Source: RGIG4694 sp964501705 (lineage in GTDB: Bacteria > Bacillota > Clostridia > Oscillospirales > Ruminococcaceae). Taken from it: DNA of 26,675 nt. Both the position numbers and the translations under genes were made by a program. The stretch lies in assembly GCA_964501705.1 (NCBI GenBank), contig CAZCUQ010000017.1, positions 1-26,675 on the forward strand. The letters are read 5' to 3'. Below the pieces are notes generated by a model. It ran no database searches. It was not told where the DNA came from and worked only from the letters and a program-made list of their open reading frames with translations. Shown here piece after piece: positions 1 through 6,873 of the stretch (position 1 is the stretch's first letter; every line of letters begins with the position of its first letter).

Positions 1-22
1 ATTCTGAAAGGAGTTAGTTTAA

Positions 23-799
23 ATGAACAAGGCAAAAAGAAAAGCAATAATAGCAGGCAACTGGAAAATGAACAAAACTCGCCCGGAGGCAAAAACTCTT
101 CTTGAGGAAATTAAGCCTCTCGCCGCAAACGCCGAAGGAAAAATCGAAGTCATAGCCTGCGTTCCCTTTACAAATCTCGAAACAGCCGTAGGCGTTACGA
201 AAGGCTCTAACGTGAAGATCGGCGCGGAAAATGTTCACTTTGAAAAAAGCGGCGCATTTACGGGGGAGATCTCCGCAGATATGCTTACCGAAATAGGAGT
301 GGAATATGTGGTTATAGGTCACTCCGAAAGAAGACAGTATTTCGGCGAGACCGATGAAACGGTAAATAAAAGAACAAAAGCCGCTCTTGAAGCGGGTCTT
401 AAACCTATCGTGTGCGTGGGCGAACTTCTCTCCGAACGCGACGCGGATATTACCGAGGAAGTTGTCTCCCGTCAGATAAAGCTTGACCTTGCGGGAATTT
501 CCGCAGACGATATAAAGAAAACCGTTATCGCTTACGAGCCTGTATGGGCTATCGGAACGGGCAGAACGGCTACCCCGGAACAGGCTGAAGAGGTGTGCGC
601 GTTTATCAGAGCGTCTCTTGCAAAATTATACGATGATGATACCGCACAGGCAGTTACTATTCAGTACGGCGGCTCTATGAATGCGAAGAACTGCGCGGAT
701 CTTCTCGCAAAGGAAAATATCGACGGAGGTCTTATCGGCGGAGCTTCCCTTAAAGCTGAGGATTTCAATGTTATTATTCAGGCTGCCGTAAACGGTTAA
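23..799 (+). CDS. tpiA: Triosephosphate isomerase
   Basis: Interconverts dihydroxyacetone phosphate and glyceraldehyde 3-phosphate in glycolysis; cytosolic TIM barrel. The 258-residue length is normal for bacterial TPI. Visible active-site elements are NWKMN with catalytic Lys15, GHSERR with electrophilic His100, YEPVWAIGTG with catalytic base Glu172, and the phosphate-binding YGGSMN (214-219) and GGLIGGASL segments. The ATG is preceded by AAAGGAG with suitable spacing. It reads in the same direction as gpmI 54 bp downstream, so the two probably form the end of a glycolytic operon whose earlier genes (often gap and pgk) would lie left of the window. Confidence 0.97.
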   Translation: MNKAKRKAIIAGNWKMNKTRPEAKTLLEEIKPLAANAEGKIEVIACVPFTNLETAVGVTKGSNVKIGAENVHFEKSGAFTGEISADMLTEIGVEYVVIGHSERRQYFGETDETVNKRTKAALEAGLKPIVCVGELLSERDADITEEVVSRQIKLDLAGISADDIKKTVIAYEPVWAIGTGRTATPEQAEEVCAFIRASLAKLYDDDTAQAVTIQYGGSMNAKNCADLLAKENIDGGLIGGASLKAEDFNVIIQAAVNG

Positions 800-853
800 G
801 TTATTTTTTACAAAAGCAATAATCTAAATAACGGAAAGGAAATGTAAAAATAA

Positions 854-2374
854 ATGAGCGGAAAACCTGTTTGTCTCATAATAATGGACGGCTACGGAAT
901 AAATCCCGATTCATACGGAAACGCCATAGCCGCCGCTAAAAAACCGAATCTTGATAAATTCTTCGCTGAGTGTCCGAATACTATTCTCGGAGCGTCGGGA
1001 CTCTGCGTGGGTCTGCCCGACGGTCAGATGGGCAACTCCGAGGTCGGTCACACCAATATGGGTGCGGGAAGAATCGTTTATCAGATGCTTGTGAAGATAT
1101 CAAAATCCATCAAGGACGGGGATTTCTTTGAGAATAAGGCGCTTCTTTCGGCTATGCAAAACGCTGAAACACATAACAGCGCTCTTCATATAATGGGACT
1201 TTTGTCTCCGGGAGGAGTTCACAGCCATATCGAACATCTTTACGGCGTTCTTGAAATGGCTAAAAGACACGGTATCGAAAAGGTATTCGTTCACGCGTAC
1301 CTTGACGGAAGAGATGTTCCGCCCTCGTCTGCGGCGGAATATATGGAAGAAGCCGTTGCCGAAATGAAAAAAATCGGCGTCGGCAAAGTTGCTACCATCA
1401 GCGGAAGATACTACGCTATGGATCGTGATAACGCATGGGACAGAGTTCAGAAAGCATATGACGCCCTCGTTTTCGGCGAGGGAGTTCACGAAACCGACCC
1501 TGTCGAGGCTATCAGAAACAGCTATAAAAACGGCGTGACCGATGAATTCATGCTCCCTACGGTTATTGACGGGACTGACAGAATAGGCGAAAACGACAGC
1601 ATTGTTTTCATCAATTTCCGCCCCGACCGCGCAAGACAGATAACGCGTTCCTTTGTCGATCCCGAATTTAAAGGCTTTGAAAGAAAAAAAGGAATGTTCC
1701 CCGTTAAGTTTGTCTGCATGGCTCAGTATGACGCGACTATGCCGAATGTTGAGGTTGCTTTCCCGCCCGAACAGCTTAAAATGGTTATGGGAGAATATCT
1801 TTCCTCTATCGGAAAAACTCAGCTTCGTATCGCCGAGACTCAGAAGTATGCACACGTTACTTTCTTCTTCAACGGCGGCGAGGAGACGGTCTTCGACGGA
1901 GAAGACAGGATCCTTATAAAATCCCCCGATGTCGCAACCTTTGACTTAAAGCCCGAAATGAGCGCCTACGAAGTTACCGACGCGGTCGAAAAGGCTATCT
2001 CCGAGGATAAGTACGATGTTATCATATTAAACTTTGCAAACTGCGATATGGTAGGTCACACGGGTATCATGGACGCCGCAATTAAGGCTGTCGAAGCCGT
2101 TGACGAGTGCGTCGGCAGAGTTGCCGCGGCAATTCGCGGCAAGGGCGGAGTTACTCTTATCACAGCCGATCACGGAAACGCCGATAAATTAATGGAACCC
2201 GACGGCGCTCCCTTTACCGCGCACACGACAAATCCCGTTCCGTTCATTGTGGACGGATACGACTGCAAGCTCAGAGAGGGCGGCGTTCTTGCGGATATCG
2301 TTCCCACAATGCTTCAGATAATGGGAGTCGAACAGCCTGCGGAAATGACGGGAAAAACTCTTATCGTAAGCTGA
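854..2374 (+). CDS. gpmI: 2,3-bisphosphoglycerate-independent phosphoglycerate mutase
   Basis: Converts 3-phosphoglycerate to 2-phosphoglycerate through a phosphoserine intermediate, using two Mn2+ ions. The 506-residue protein has the alkaline-phosphatase-superfamily start LIIMDGYG (metal ligand Asp12), NSEVGHTN with catalytic Ser62, the substrate-binding HAYLDGRDVPP, and the C-terminal metal site ITADHGNAD. Length is standard for iPGM. The start at 854 follows GGAAAGGA at 833-840; an earlier ATG at 842 is followed at once by a stop. It is co-directional with tpiA and ends 11 bp before a strong terminator. Confidence 0.97.
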   Translation: MSGKPVCLIIMDGYGINPDSYGNAIAAAKKPNLDKFFAECPNTILGASGLCVGLPDGQMGNSEVGHTNMGAGRIVYQMLVKISKSIKDGDFFENKALLSAMQNAETHNSALHIMGLLSPGGVHSHIEHLYGVLEMAKRHGIEKVFVHAYLDGRDVPPSSAAEYMEEAVAEMKKIGVGKVATISGRYYAMDRDNAWDRVQKAYDALVFGEGVHETDPVEAIRNSYKNGVTDEFMLPTVIDGTDRIGENDSIVFINFRPDRARQITRSFVDPEFKGFERKKGMFPVKFVCMAQYDATMPNVEVAFPPEQLKMVMGEYLSSIGKTQLRIAETQKYAHVTFFFNGGEETVFDGEDRILIKSPDVATFDLKPEMSAYEVTDAVEKAISEDKYDVIILNFANCDMVGHTGIMDAAIKAVEAVDECVGRVAAAIRGKGGVTLITADHGNADKLMEPDGAPFTAHTTNPVPFIVDGYDCKLREGGVLADIVPTMLQIMGVEQPAEMTGKTLIVS

Positions 2375-2385
2375 CACTGAAAAAT

Positions 2386-2419
2386 CGGAGCGGAAAACTT
2401 CAGCCGCTCCGGTTTTTTT
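2386..2419 (+). terminator. Rho-independent terminator after gpmI
   Basis: Stem CGGAGCGG (2386-2393) pairs with CCGCTCCG (2404-2411) around a 10-nt loop and is followed by seven T (2413-2419). Five A precede the left arm, so it may also stop minus-strand transcription from the convergent sod gene. Confidence 0.9.
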
Positions 2420-2422
2420 GAT

Positions 2423-2989
2423 TTAAATCCCGATCTTATCCCAGTCGATAAGACGCAGCCACGCGTCTATGTATTCGTTCTTTCTGTTCTGATAATCGAG
2501 ATAGTATGCGTGTTCCCACATATCAATACAGCACAGCGGTCTCATTCTGTCAAGAGAGGGAGTGTTCTGATTGGCTGTGGTGCCTATCCGCAGATTGTTT
2601 CCGTCAAAGCAGAGCCATACATATCCCGAACCCTTCACGCCGACAGCGGCTTTTTTGAATTTCTCGACAAACGCGTCCATGCCTCCGAAGGATCTTTCGA
2701 TAAGATTAGCGGTTTTTTCCGAGGGACTTTTTTTCTTTTTTGAGAGCATGGAAAAGTACAGACTGTGATTGTAATACCCTCCCGCATTAAAACGGACTTC
2801 CTCGTCGCGGCTGAAAACCAGTCTTTCAATGGGAATATTCTGAAGATTGTTTTTCTCAACAAGGGAATTCAGCGTTTCGGTATATTTGCGGTAATGTCCC
2901 TCGTAATGAAAGGACAGTGTAAACGCCGAAAGTTCAGGGCAGAGATCTCTGTACTCCATCGGAACCTGCTGAAAGGGATATGTATTCAT
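2423..2989 (-). CDS. sodA: Superoxide dismutase, Fe/Mn family (Mn-type signature)
   Basis: Dismutes superoxide; cytosolic. At 188 residues it is slightly shorter than the usual ~200. Metal ligands are visible as His28 (in FHYEGHYRKY), His75 (in GGYYNHSLYF), and Asp156 and His160 (in CIDMWEHAYYLDY). Two positions that separate Mn from Fe enzymes look Mn-like: Gly-Gly before the second ligand (Fe enzymes carry Gln there), and Gln in ANQNTP. The usual HH pair after the first ligand is HY here (His32-Tyr33), which changes a second-shell residue. The start follows GGAGG. The gene is monocistronic and converges on gpmI. Metal choice is inferred from sequence only. Confidence 0.9.
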   Translation of the reverse strand: MNTYPFQQVPMEYRDLCPELSAFTLSFHYEGHYRKYTETLNSLVEKNNLQNIPIERLVFSRDEEVRFNAGGYYNHSLYFSMLSKKKKSPSEKTANLIERSFGGMDAFVEKFKKAAVGVKGSGYVWLCFDGNNLRIGTTANQNTPSLDRMRPLCCIDMWEHAYYLDYQNRKNEYIDAWLRLIDWDKIGI

Positions 2990-3090
2990 AATTAAAACCT
3001 CCGATATTATTTTTCTTTTTATATTTTATGCGGTGAGGATCTTTTTAAGAACGAAATTCGGCGACAGGTTCTGAAAAGCGTCCCCATAGT

Positions 3091-3113
3091 TACAGTAAAC
3101 GGCATTGACTATA
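3091..3113. repeat. Remnant of the MITE-like element found at 13777-13878
   Basis: The 13-mer AGTAAACGGCATT is identical to the left terminal repeat of the 13777-13878 element and is joined directly to GACTATA, the last seven bases of its right end. It therefore looks like a copy that has lost its interior. It lies between sodA and the PilZ operon promoter. Confidence 0.5.
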
Positions 3114-3207
3114 GAACAAACTGTAAACAAATACCTCAACGTTTATTGAATATCACCAAAAAAATAAATAAAAAATATGCGCTTTTACAAATTTGCTGCG
3201 TTTGCTA

Positions 3208-3236
3208 TTGAAAAAAATGAAATGATTTGATATAAT
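3208..3236 (+). promoter_or_regulatory. Sigma-A promoter of the PilZ-ParA-ComFB operon
   Basis: A -35 box TTGAAA (3208-3213), 17-bp spacer and perfect -10 box TATAAT (3231-3236) predict a start near 3243 and a leader of about 34 nt. The rest of 2990-3276 holds only AT-rich sequence and the MITE remnant. Confidence 0.8.
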
Positions 3237-3276
3237 ATAATTGTGTAACTATAACGTTTGGGGGTGAACGATAATC

Positions 3277-3939
3277 ATGATAAATAAGGAAAAAATTTCC
3301 AAGGTGGATCTGTACGATGAAAACGGAAATCATTTCCTTTCGTCAAGATTAATAAGCTTTCCTAAGGATTTCTTTAAAATAAAAAGAGAAGAACTTGTCG
3401 TTGTTAAAGATAAAAATATGCCGCAGATAAGTAAAAATGAAAATATTACGGCAATTTTTGAATATATGAACGGAACAAGAATAAAATACGTAACTAAAGT
3501 GGATCTTTGCACCGAAATGCAGCTTAATTTCCATGTCGACGACGGAATAATCCTTGAGGACAGACGTAAAAGCTACAAGGTAAATTTCCCGTTCGATGGA
3601 ATATGCTCGTATTTTGAAAGAGACGGCGAACCCGTCACATTCGACCCCAAGCTTCCGCTCCACTTTTTTAATATAAATCTCGGCGGTGTGCTCTTTAATG
3701 CCGATTTTGAATTTGAAATCGGAGATATGGTCAATATGCTGTTTATCTTTAATGACATACCCATTGAACTGAATTCGGAAATCCTAAGACTTCAGAACGA
3801 TACGGACGGAAATTTCGTCGGCTACGGCGCTAAGTTTCTGGAGGTATCTTCACAGCAGGAGGAACTTCTGGCAAAATTCGTCTTTCAGTGTCAGGTTTCC
3901 GAAAGAGAAAAAAAACAAAATAAATTCGGAAAATTTTGA
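3277..3939 (+). CDS. PilZ-domain protein (YcgR-like), predicted c-di-GMP effector
   Basis: The 220-residue soluble protein has an N-terminal half like the YcgR-N/PilZN beta domain (about 1-92) and a C-terminal PilZ domain (about 93-205). The PilZ landmarks are the arginine motif in EDRRKSYKV (94-102), the NINLGG turn (132-137) and the closing VGYGAKFLEV. In canonical PilZ the motifs are RxxxR and (D/N)xSxxG; here the second Arg is Lys101 and the Ser is Asn134, so cyclic-di-GMP affinity may be altered. GGGGGTGA precedes the ATG. It is the first gene of an operon with ParA (20-bp gap), ComFB and an esterase lipoprotein. The family role is to bind c-di-GMP and modulate partner proteins; the partner here is unknown. 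Confidence 0.75.
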   Translation: MINKEKISKVDLYDENGNHFLSSRLISFPKDFFKIKREELVVVKDKNMPQISKNENITAIFEYMNGTRIKYVTKVDLCTEMQLNFHVDDGIILEDRRKSYKVNFPFDGICSYFERDGEPVTFDPKLPLHFFNINLGGVLFNADFEFEIGDMVNMLFIFNDIPIELNSEILRLQNDTDGNFVGYGAKFLEVSSQQEELLAKFVFQCQVSEREKKQNKFGKF

Positions 3940-3959
3940 TTCCTGAAAGGAAGCCCGTT

Positions 3960-4730
3960 ATGGCTGAGTGTAAAATAATTACAGTGACAAATCAGAAAGG
4001 CGGGGTCGGAAAAACAACTACCTGCGCGTCCCTTGCGGGAATATTCGCGTCTGTGGGGAAAAAAGTCCTTGCAATCGACCTTGACCCGCAGGGAAATCTT
4101 TCGTTCTCGCTTGGCGCACCCGATACGGGGAAAACCATTCACGACGCTCTCAAGGGAACCTGCCCTATTACCGATGCAATAAAACACACCGATGTGTGCG
4201 ATGTCATTTCTTCAAATATTCTTCTCTCAGGCAGCGATATGGAACTGACAAGCAAAAACAGGGAGTTCCTCCTTAAAAATATGCTTCGCCCTCTGCGTGA
4301 GGTTTACGACGCGGTCATAATAGATACGCCCCCCGCGCTTTCTATCCTCACGATAAACGCTTATGCCGCCGCAGACGATCTCATTATCCCGATGACTGCC
4401 GAGATCCTTTCGTTACAGGGTATTTCCCAGCTCAAGGAAACGATCCTCGGCGTAAAGAAATATTATAACAAGAATATGAATATACGCGGAATTCTTCTGA
4501 CAAAATATAATCCGAAACTCCTGCTTGCAAAAGAAGCCGGCGAAATGGCTCAGATCGTTGCGGCAAGCCTTGAGACTACAGTGTTGGAAATCACCATTCC
4601 GAACGGAGTCTCGGCAGCGGAAGCTCCCGCTCACCAGAAGACTATCATCGACTACGACCCAAGATGCAGAGTCACAAAGGAATATCTGCGTCTCGCTAAA
4701 TTCTTATATCCGGAAATAATGGAGCAGTGA
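3960..4730 (+). CDS. ParA/Soj/MinD-type ATPase, orphan (no ParB)
   Basis: 256 residues. The deviant Walker A motif KGGVGKTTT lies near the N terminus, followed by IDLDPQGN and the Walker B-like VIIDTPPALS, all typical of ParA/Soj. Such ATPases dimerise on ATP, bind DNA or membrane, and position cargo. I start at ATG 3960, preceded by GAAAGGA; a TTG at 3936 is in frame but overlaps the PilZ stop and has no ribosome binding site. There is no parB-like gene beside it and no parS-like site was seen. Its neighbours are two predicted second-messenger-binding proteins, which suggests regulated positioning of a surface or envelope structure rather than chromosome segregation. That role is inference. 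Confidence 0.9.
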   Translation: MAECKIITVTNQKGGVGKTTTCASLAGIFASVGKKVLAIDLDPQGNLSFSLGAPDTGKTIHDALKGTCPITDAIKHTDVCDVISSNILLSGSDMELTSKNREFLLKNMLRPLREVYDAVIIDTPPALSILTINAYAAADDLIIPMTAEILSLQGISQLKETILGVKKYYNKNMNIRGILLTKYNPKLLLAKEAGEMAQIVAASLETTVLEITIPNGVSAAEAPAHQKTIIDYDPRCRVTKEYLRLAKFLYPEIMEQ

Positions 4731-4737
4731 TCCTGAC

Positions 4738-5221
4738 TTGAAACTTAAAAAAACCAATAAAACCGCCTGCGTGCTTCGTATGCTTACGGGCGACAAAGAA
4801 GAAAATCCTCTTCTGAACGATAATTTCAGAAAGGAATTTATCGATCCTATCGAAAACAGTAAATCCGCCACGGCACAGACTGCTTCTCCGAATGAAAATA
4901 TTTCGTCCGCACGGCAAAGTACCGCAGACGAATTTAAGGAAACGGAGATAAATATCAGCACCGAACTTATCTCGGAATGGCTCCCGTCCACTCTCAGACG
5001 GTTCAGATGCTGCACCTGCGGACGCTGTTCCGCCGAAGCCTCGGCAGAGGCGTTTGGCGCAATAGAACCTGTGAAATNNNNNNNNNNCCGAAGACCTTGA
5101 AAAAGCAAAAGAGCTTAAAGAACAATACAAACGCAAGGTGATGATGAAGCTTGTCAGTATCGCCGTCGCAAGAAAAAATCTTCCCATTCATAACATAGAG
5201 AAAGGAGATCCATATGAATAA
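4738..5221 (+). CDS. ComFB-family protein with disordered N-terminal extension (interrupted by assembly gap)
   Basis: Starts at TTG 4738, seven bases after the parA stop, with GGAG at 4721 upstream; ATG at residue 15 is an alternative. The first ~72 residues are polar and low in complexity. Residues 73-113 match the ComFB core: INISTELISEWLP, then CCTCGRC (Cys91, 92, 94, 97). After the 10-N gap a different frame continues the family's C-terminal helix (EDLEKAKELKEQY...VSIAVARKNLPIH) to a TAA at 5219-5221, so the true gap length must be a multiple of three. ComFB proteins were first named from the B. subtilis competence operon and have since been reported as cyclic-dinucleotide receptors in cyanobacteria and Bacillus. 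The gene overlaps the next start by 8 bp. Confidence 0.65.
5078..5087. other. Assembly gap (10 N) inside the ComFB gene
   Basis: Ten N. Reading frame 1 before the gap and frame 2 after it belong to the same protein family, so the real missing length is probably divisible by three and not ten. Confidence 0.95.
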
Positions 5222-6494
5222 GTTAAAATATTCCGCGCTTATTCTTGCCGCTTCGGCGTGTTTTTCCGCGTGCTCCGACGGTGCGGAAAATGCCGCGTCA
5301 AAAACGGAAACCGATTCCTCCGTGACCGAAGTTTCTTCCGCCGAAACTGTCGGTCTTATCACATCGGTGACGGTCGCGGACGAACCTTTTGATATAGAGA
5401 GCGGAATAACCGACGCTATGTACGAAAGAGCGCTCCTTAATGAAGGAGACAAAACAAGACTCGCTTACGCTATGAAAAAAGCGGAAAAGGGCGAAAAAAT
5501 CACGGTCGCGACTATAGGCGGCTCCATTACGCAGGGAACGGCGGCTTCATCAAACGCTCTTTGCTACTCATCGCTGTTCTTCCAATGGTGGCAGGATAAA
5601 TTTCCCTCCGCCGAGATCGAAACGGTAAACGCGGGTATAGGCGGAACGAATTCCTACCTCGGAGTTTCCCGCGCGGACAGTGAGCTTCTTTCATATTCTC
5701 CCGATGTTGTTATAGTCGAATTCTCCGTGAACGATACCGATAAGGTCATGAATAAATATTCCTACGACAGCCTTGTGAGAAAGATACTCCGTGCTGATAA
5801 TAATCCGGCAGTGATTCTCCTCTTCACAACGCAGGAAAACGGAACGTCCCTTCAGGACATTCACAGGGAAATAGGAGCGGCTTACGATCTTCCCATGCTA
5901 AGCTACCGTGAGATAGTTTATCCCGAAGTTTCGGCGGGAAATCTCGATTGGAAATCCATCTCTCCCGATGATATTCACCCGAATGACGCCGGGCATAAAA
6001 TAATCGGCGATATGCTCGGAAGGTATCTTGACGAAACTTATGAAAAAAGAAACGATTTTTCCGACCCGACTCCCTTTGATACGGCGGCGTACACGTCCGA
6101 TATATATAAGGACGCAAAGCTTTACTTCCCGTCGGATATTACAGCCGACAGCATGGAGGGATTCTCTGTGGGAACAAATACAGTTTACCCGGATAAATAT
6201 CCCGAAAACTGGGTGACGGAAACGGGCGGAAGCTTCTCTTTCACGGCTGATTGTCAGACTATGGGTCTTTTCTATCTCTGCACCACAGACGGCAAGGGCG
6301 GCAAATACGAGGTTTTCGTTGACGGAGAAAGACGGGGCGTTATTGATTCCGATTTTTCGGGCGGCTGGGGAAACTACGGCGCAACTCACCCGATATTCAC
6401 AGATAAGGAAAAGGCTTCTCACACCTTTGAAATAAAGGCAGCGGAGGGATCTGAAAATACTTCCATGACAATTCTGGGCGTAATGATGAGCTGA
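5214..6494 (+). CDS. SGNH/GDSL-family hydrolase lipoprotein (predicted esterase)
   Basis: 426 residues with a type II signal: basic start, hydrophobic core, lipobox FSAC with Cys20, then a Ser/Thr/Glu-rich linker. SGNH blocks are clear: block I IGGSITQG with nucleophile Ser104, block II Gly in NAGIGGTNS, block III EFSVND with Asn173, and block V DDIHPNDAGH with Asp252 and His255. The GGSIT form of block I is common in carbohydrate acetyl-esterases. Residues ~290-426 form a separate C-terminal domain, probably a beta-sandwich. It likely acts on the outer face of the membrane, removing acyl groups from cell-wall or plant polysaccharide; the substrate is unknown. The ATG follows AAAGGAG (5201-5207) and lies inside the ComFB 3' end, suggesting translational coupling. 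Confidence 0.85.
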   Translation: MNKLKYSALILAASACFSACSDGAENAASKTETDSSVTEVSSAETVGLITSVTVADEPFDIESGITDAMYERALLNEGDKTRLAYAMKKAEKGEKITVATIGGSITQGTAASSNALCYSSLFFQWWQDKFPSAEIETVNAGIGGTNSYLGVSRADSELLSYSPDVVIVEFSVNDTDKVMNKYSYDSLVRKILRADNNPAVILLFTTQENGTSLQDIHREIGAAYDLPMLSYREIVYPEVSAGNLDWKSISPDDIHPNDAGHKIIGDMLGRYLDETYEKRNDFSDPTPFDTAAYTSDIYKDAKLYFPSDITADSMEGFSVGTNTVYPDKYPENWVTETGGSFSFTADCQTMGLFYLCTTDGKGGKYEVFVDGERRGVIDSDFSGGWGNYGATHPIFTDKEKASHTFEIKAAEGSENTSMTILGVMMS

Positions 6495-6586
6495 CTTTGC
6501 AGACGGTTTTAATACCCGAAAAAAGTTAAAAACAGATTAGAAAATTAGGATTTCGTTAATATGCGGTCAAATTTTCCTTAAATCTG

Positions 6587-6615
6587 TTGACTTGTCCGAA
6601 AATGTGCGTTATAAT
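6587..6615 (+). promoter_or_regulatory. Near-consensus promoter with no gene downstream on its strand
   Basis: TTGACT (6587-6592), 17-bp spacer, perfect TATAAT (6610-6615). The predicted start is near 6622. The next feature on this strand is the terminator at 6837-6867, so it probably drives a short noncoding transcript. Confidence 0.8.
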
Positions 6616-6678
6616 TTGTTTGTACTTAAAACGAACAGCGTTTTAAGAAAGTAAAACCGGCTTTTACCTGATTTTTTC

Positions 6679-6750
6679 CGACATCCCGCACGACAGAATT
6701 TACGACAGCGCGTACGACATTATATGCTTCATCACGCCCGACAGAATTTT
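6679..6750. repeat. 12-bp phased CGACA(G/T) repeat array
   Basis: CGACAG or CGACAT begins at 6679, 6691, 6703, 6715 and 6739, so every copy falls on an exact 12-bp register; the 6727 unit (CTTCATCACGCC) is degenerate. The seven bases after each core vary, except that the 6691 and 6739 units share AGAATTT. The array is intergenic. Confidence 0.75.
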
Positions 6751-6836
6751 TCGCATAATTCACCCTATTTTTATTACTGTTTTTACCTTACTTATTTTAC
6801 CTTATTTTGTTTTTCGCTGTGATAACGAAAAAAATA

Positions 6837-6867
6837 AAACCGAAGCTGTATGTCAGGCTTCGGTTTT
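6837..6867. terminator. Bidirectional Rho-independent terminator
   Basis: AAACCGAAGC (6837-6846) pairs with GCTTCGGTTT (6857-6866) around a 10-nt loop. T-rich tracts follow on the plus strand (TTTTTCTTTTTC) and on the minus strand (TTTTATTTTTTT). It ends the minus-strand obg-to-lipoprotein operon and would also end the candidate ncRNA. Confidence 0.9.
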
Positions 6868-6873
6868 TCTTTT

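Larger units (their letters stand above)
6622..6867 (+). ncRNA. Candidate noncoding RNA, about 245 nt
   Basis: Bounded by the promoter at 6587-6615 and the terminator at 6837-6867. Hairpin 1 begins a few bases from the predicted 5' end: CTTAAAACG (6625-6633) pairs with CGTTTTAAG (6639-6647) around a 5-nt loop. Hairpin 2 is GTAAAA (6651-6656) with TTTTAC (6662-6667). Next comes a 12-nt phased CGACA repeat (6679-6750), then a pyrimidine-rich stretch with a 14-nt direct repeat (6781-6804). No ORF with a ribosome binding site was found on this strand; an ATG at 6724 opens 32 codons without one. It matches no RNA family I can recognise. Existence is inferred from signals, not from expression. Confidence 0.5.

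Noticed and set aside
1100..1855. 251-codon open frame on the minus strand inside gpmI
   Set aside because: Antisense shadow of a well-conserved gene; no ribosome binding site and no recognisable domain.
3936..3960. TTG at 3936 as parA start
   Set aside because: Overlaps the PilZ stop and lacks a ribosome binding site, whereas ATG 3960 has GAAAGGA at proper spacing and gives the usual ParA N terminus.
6700..6756. 18-codon minus-strand frame MRKILSGVMKHIMSYALS with AGGGTGA upstream
   Set aside because: Very short, spacing to the purine-rich site is too small, and it lies past the operon terminator; kept only as a remote small-peptide possibility.
6724..6822. 32-codon frame from ATG 6724 within the candidate ncRNA
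   Set aside because: No ribosome binding site; its first half is the 12-bp repeat and its second half is the T/C-rich tail.
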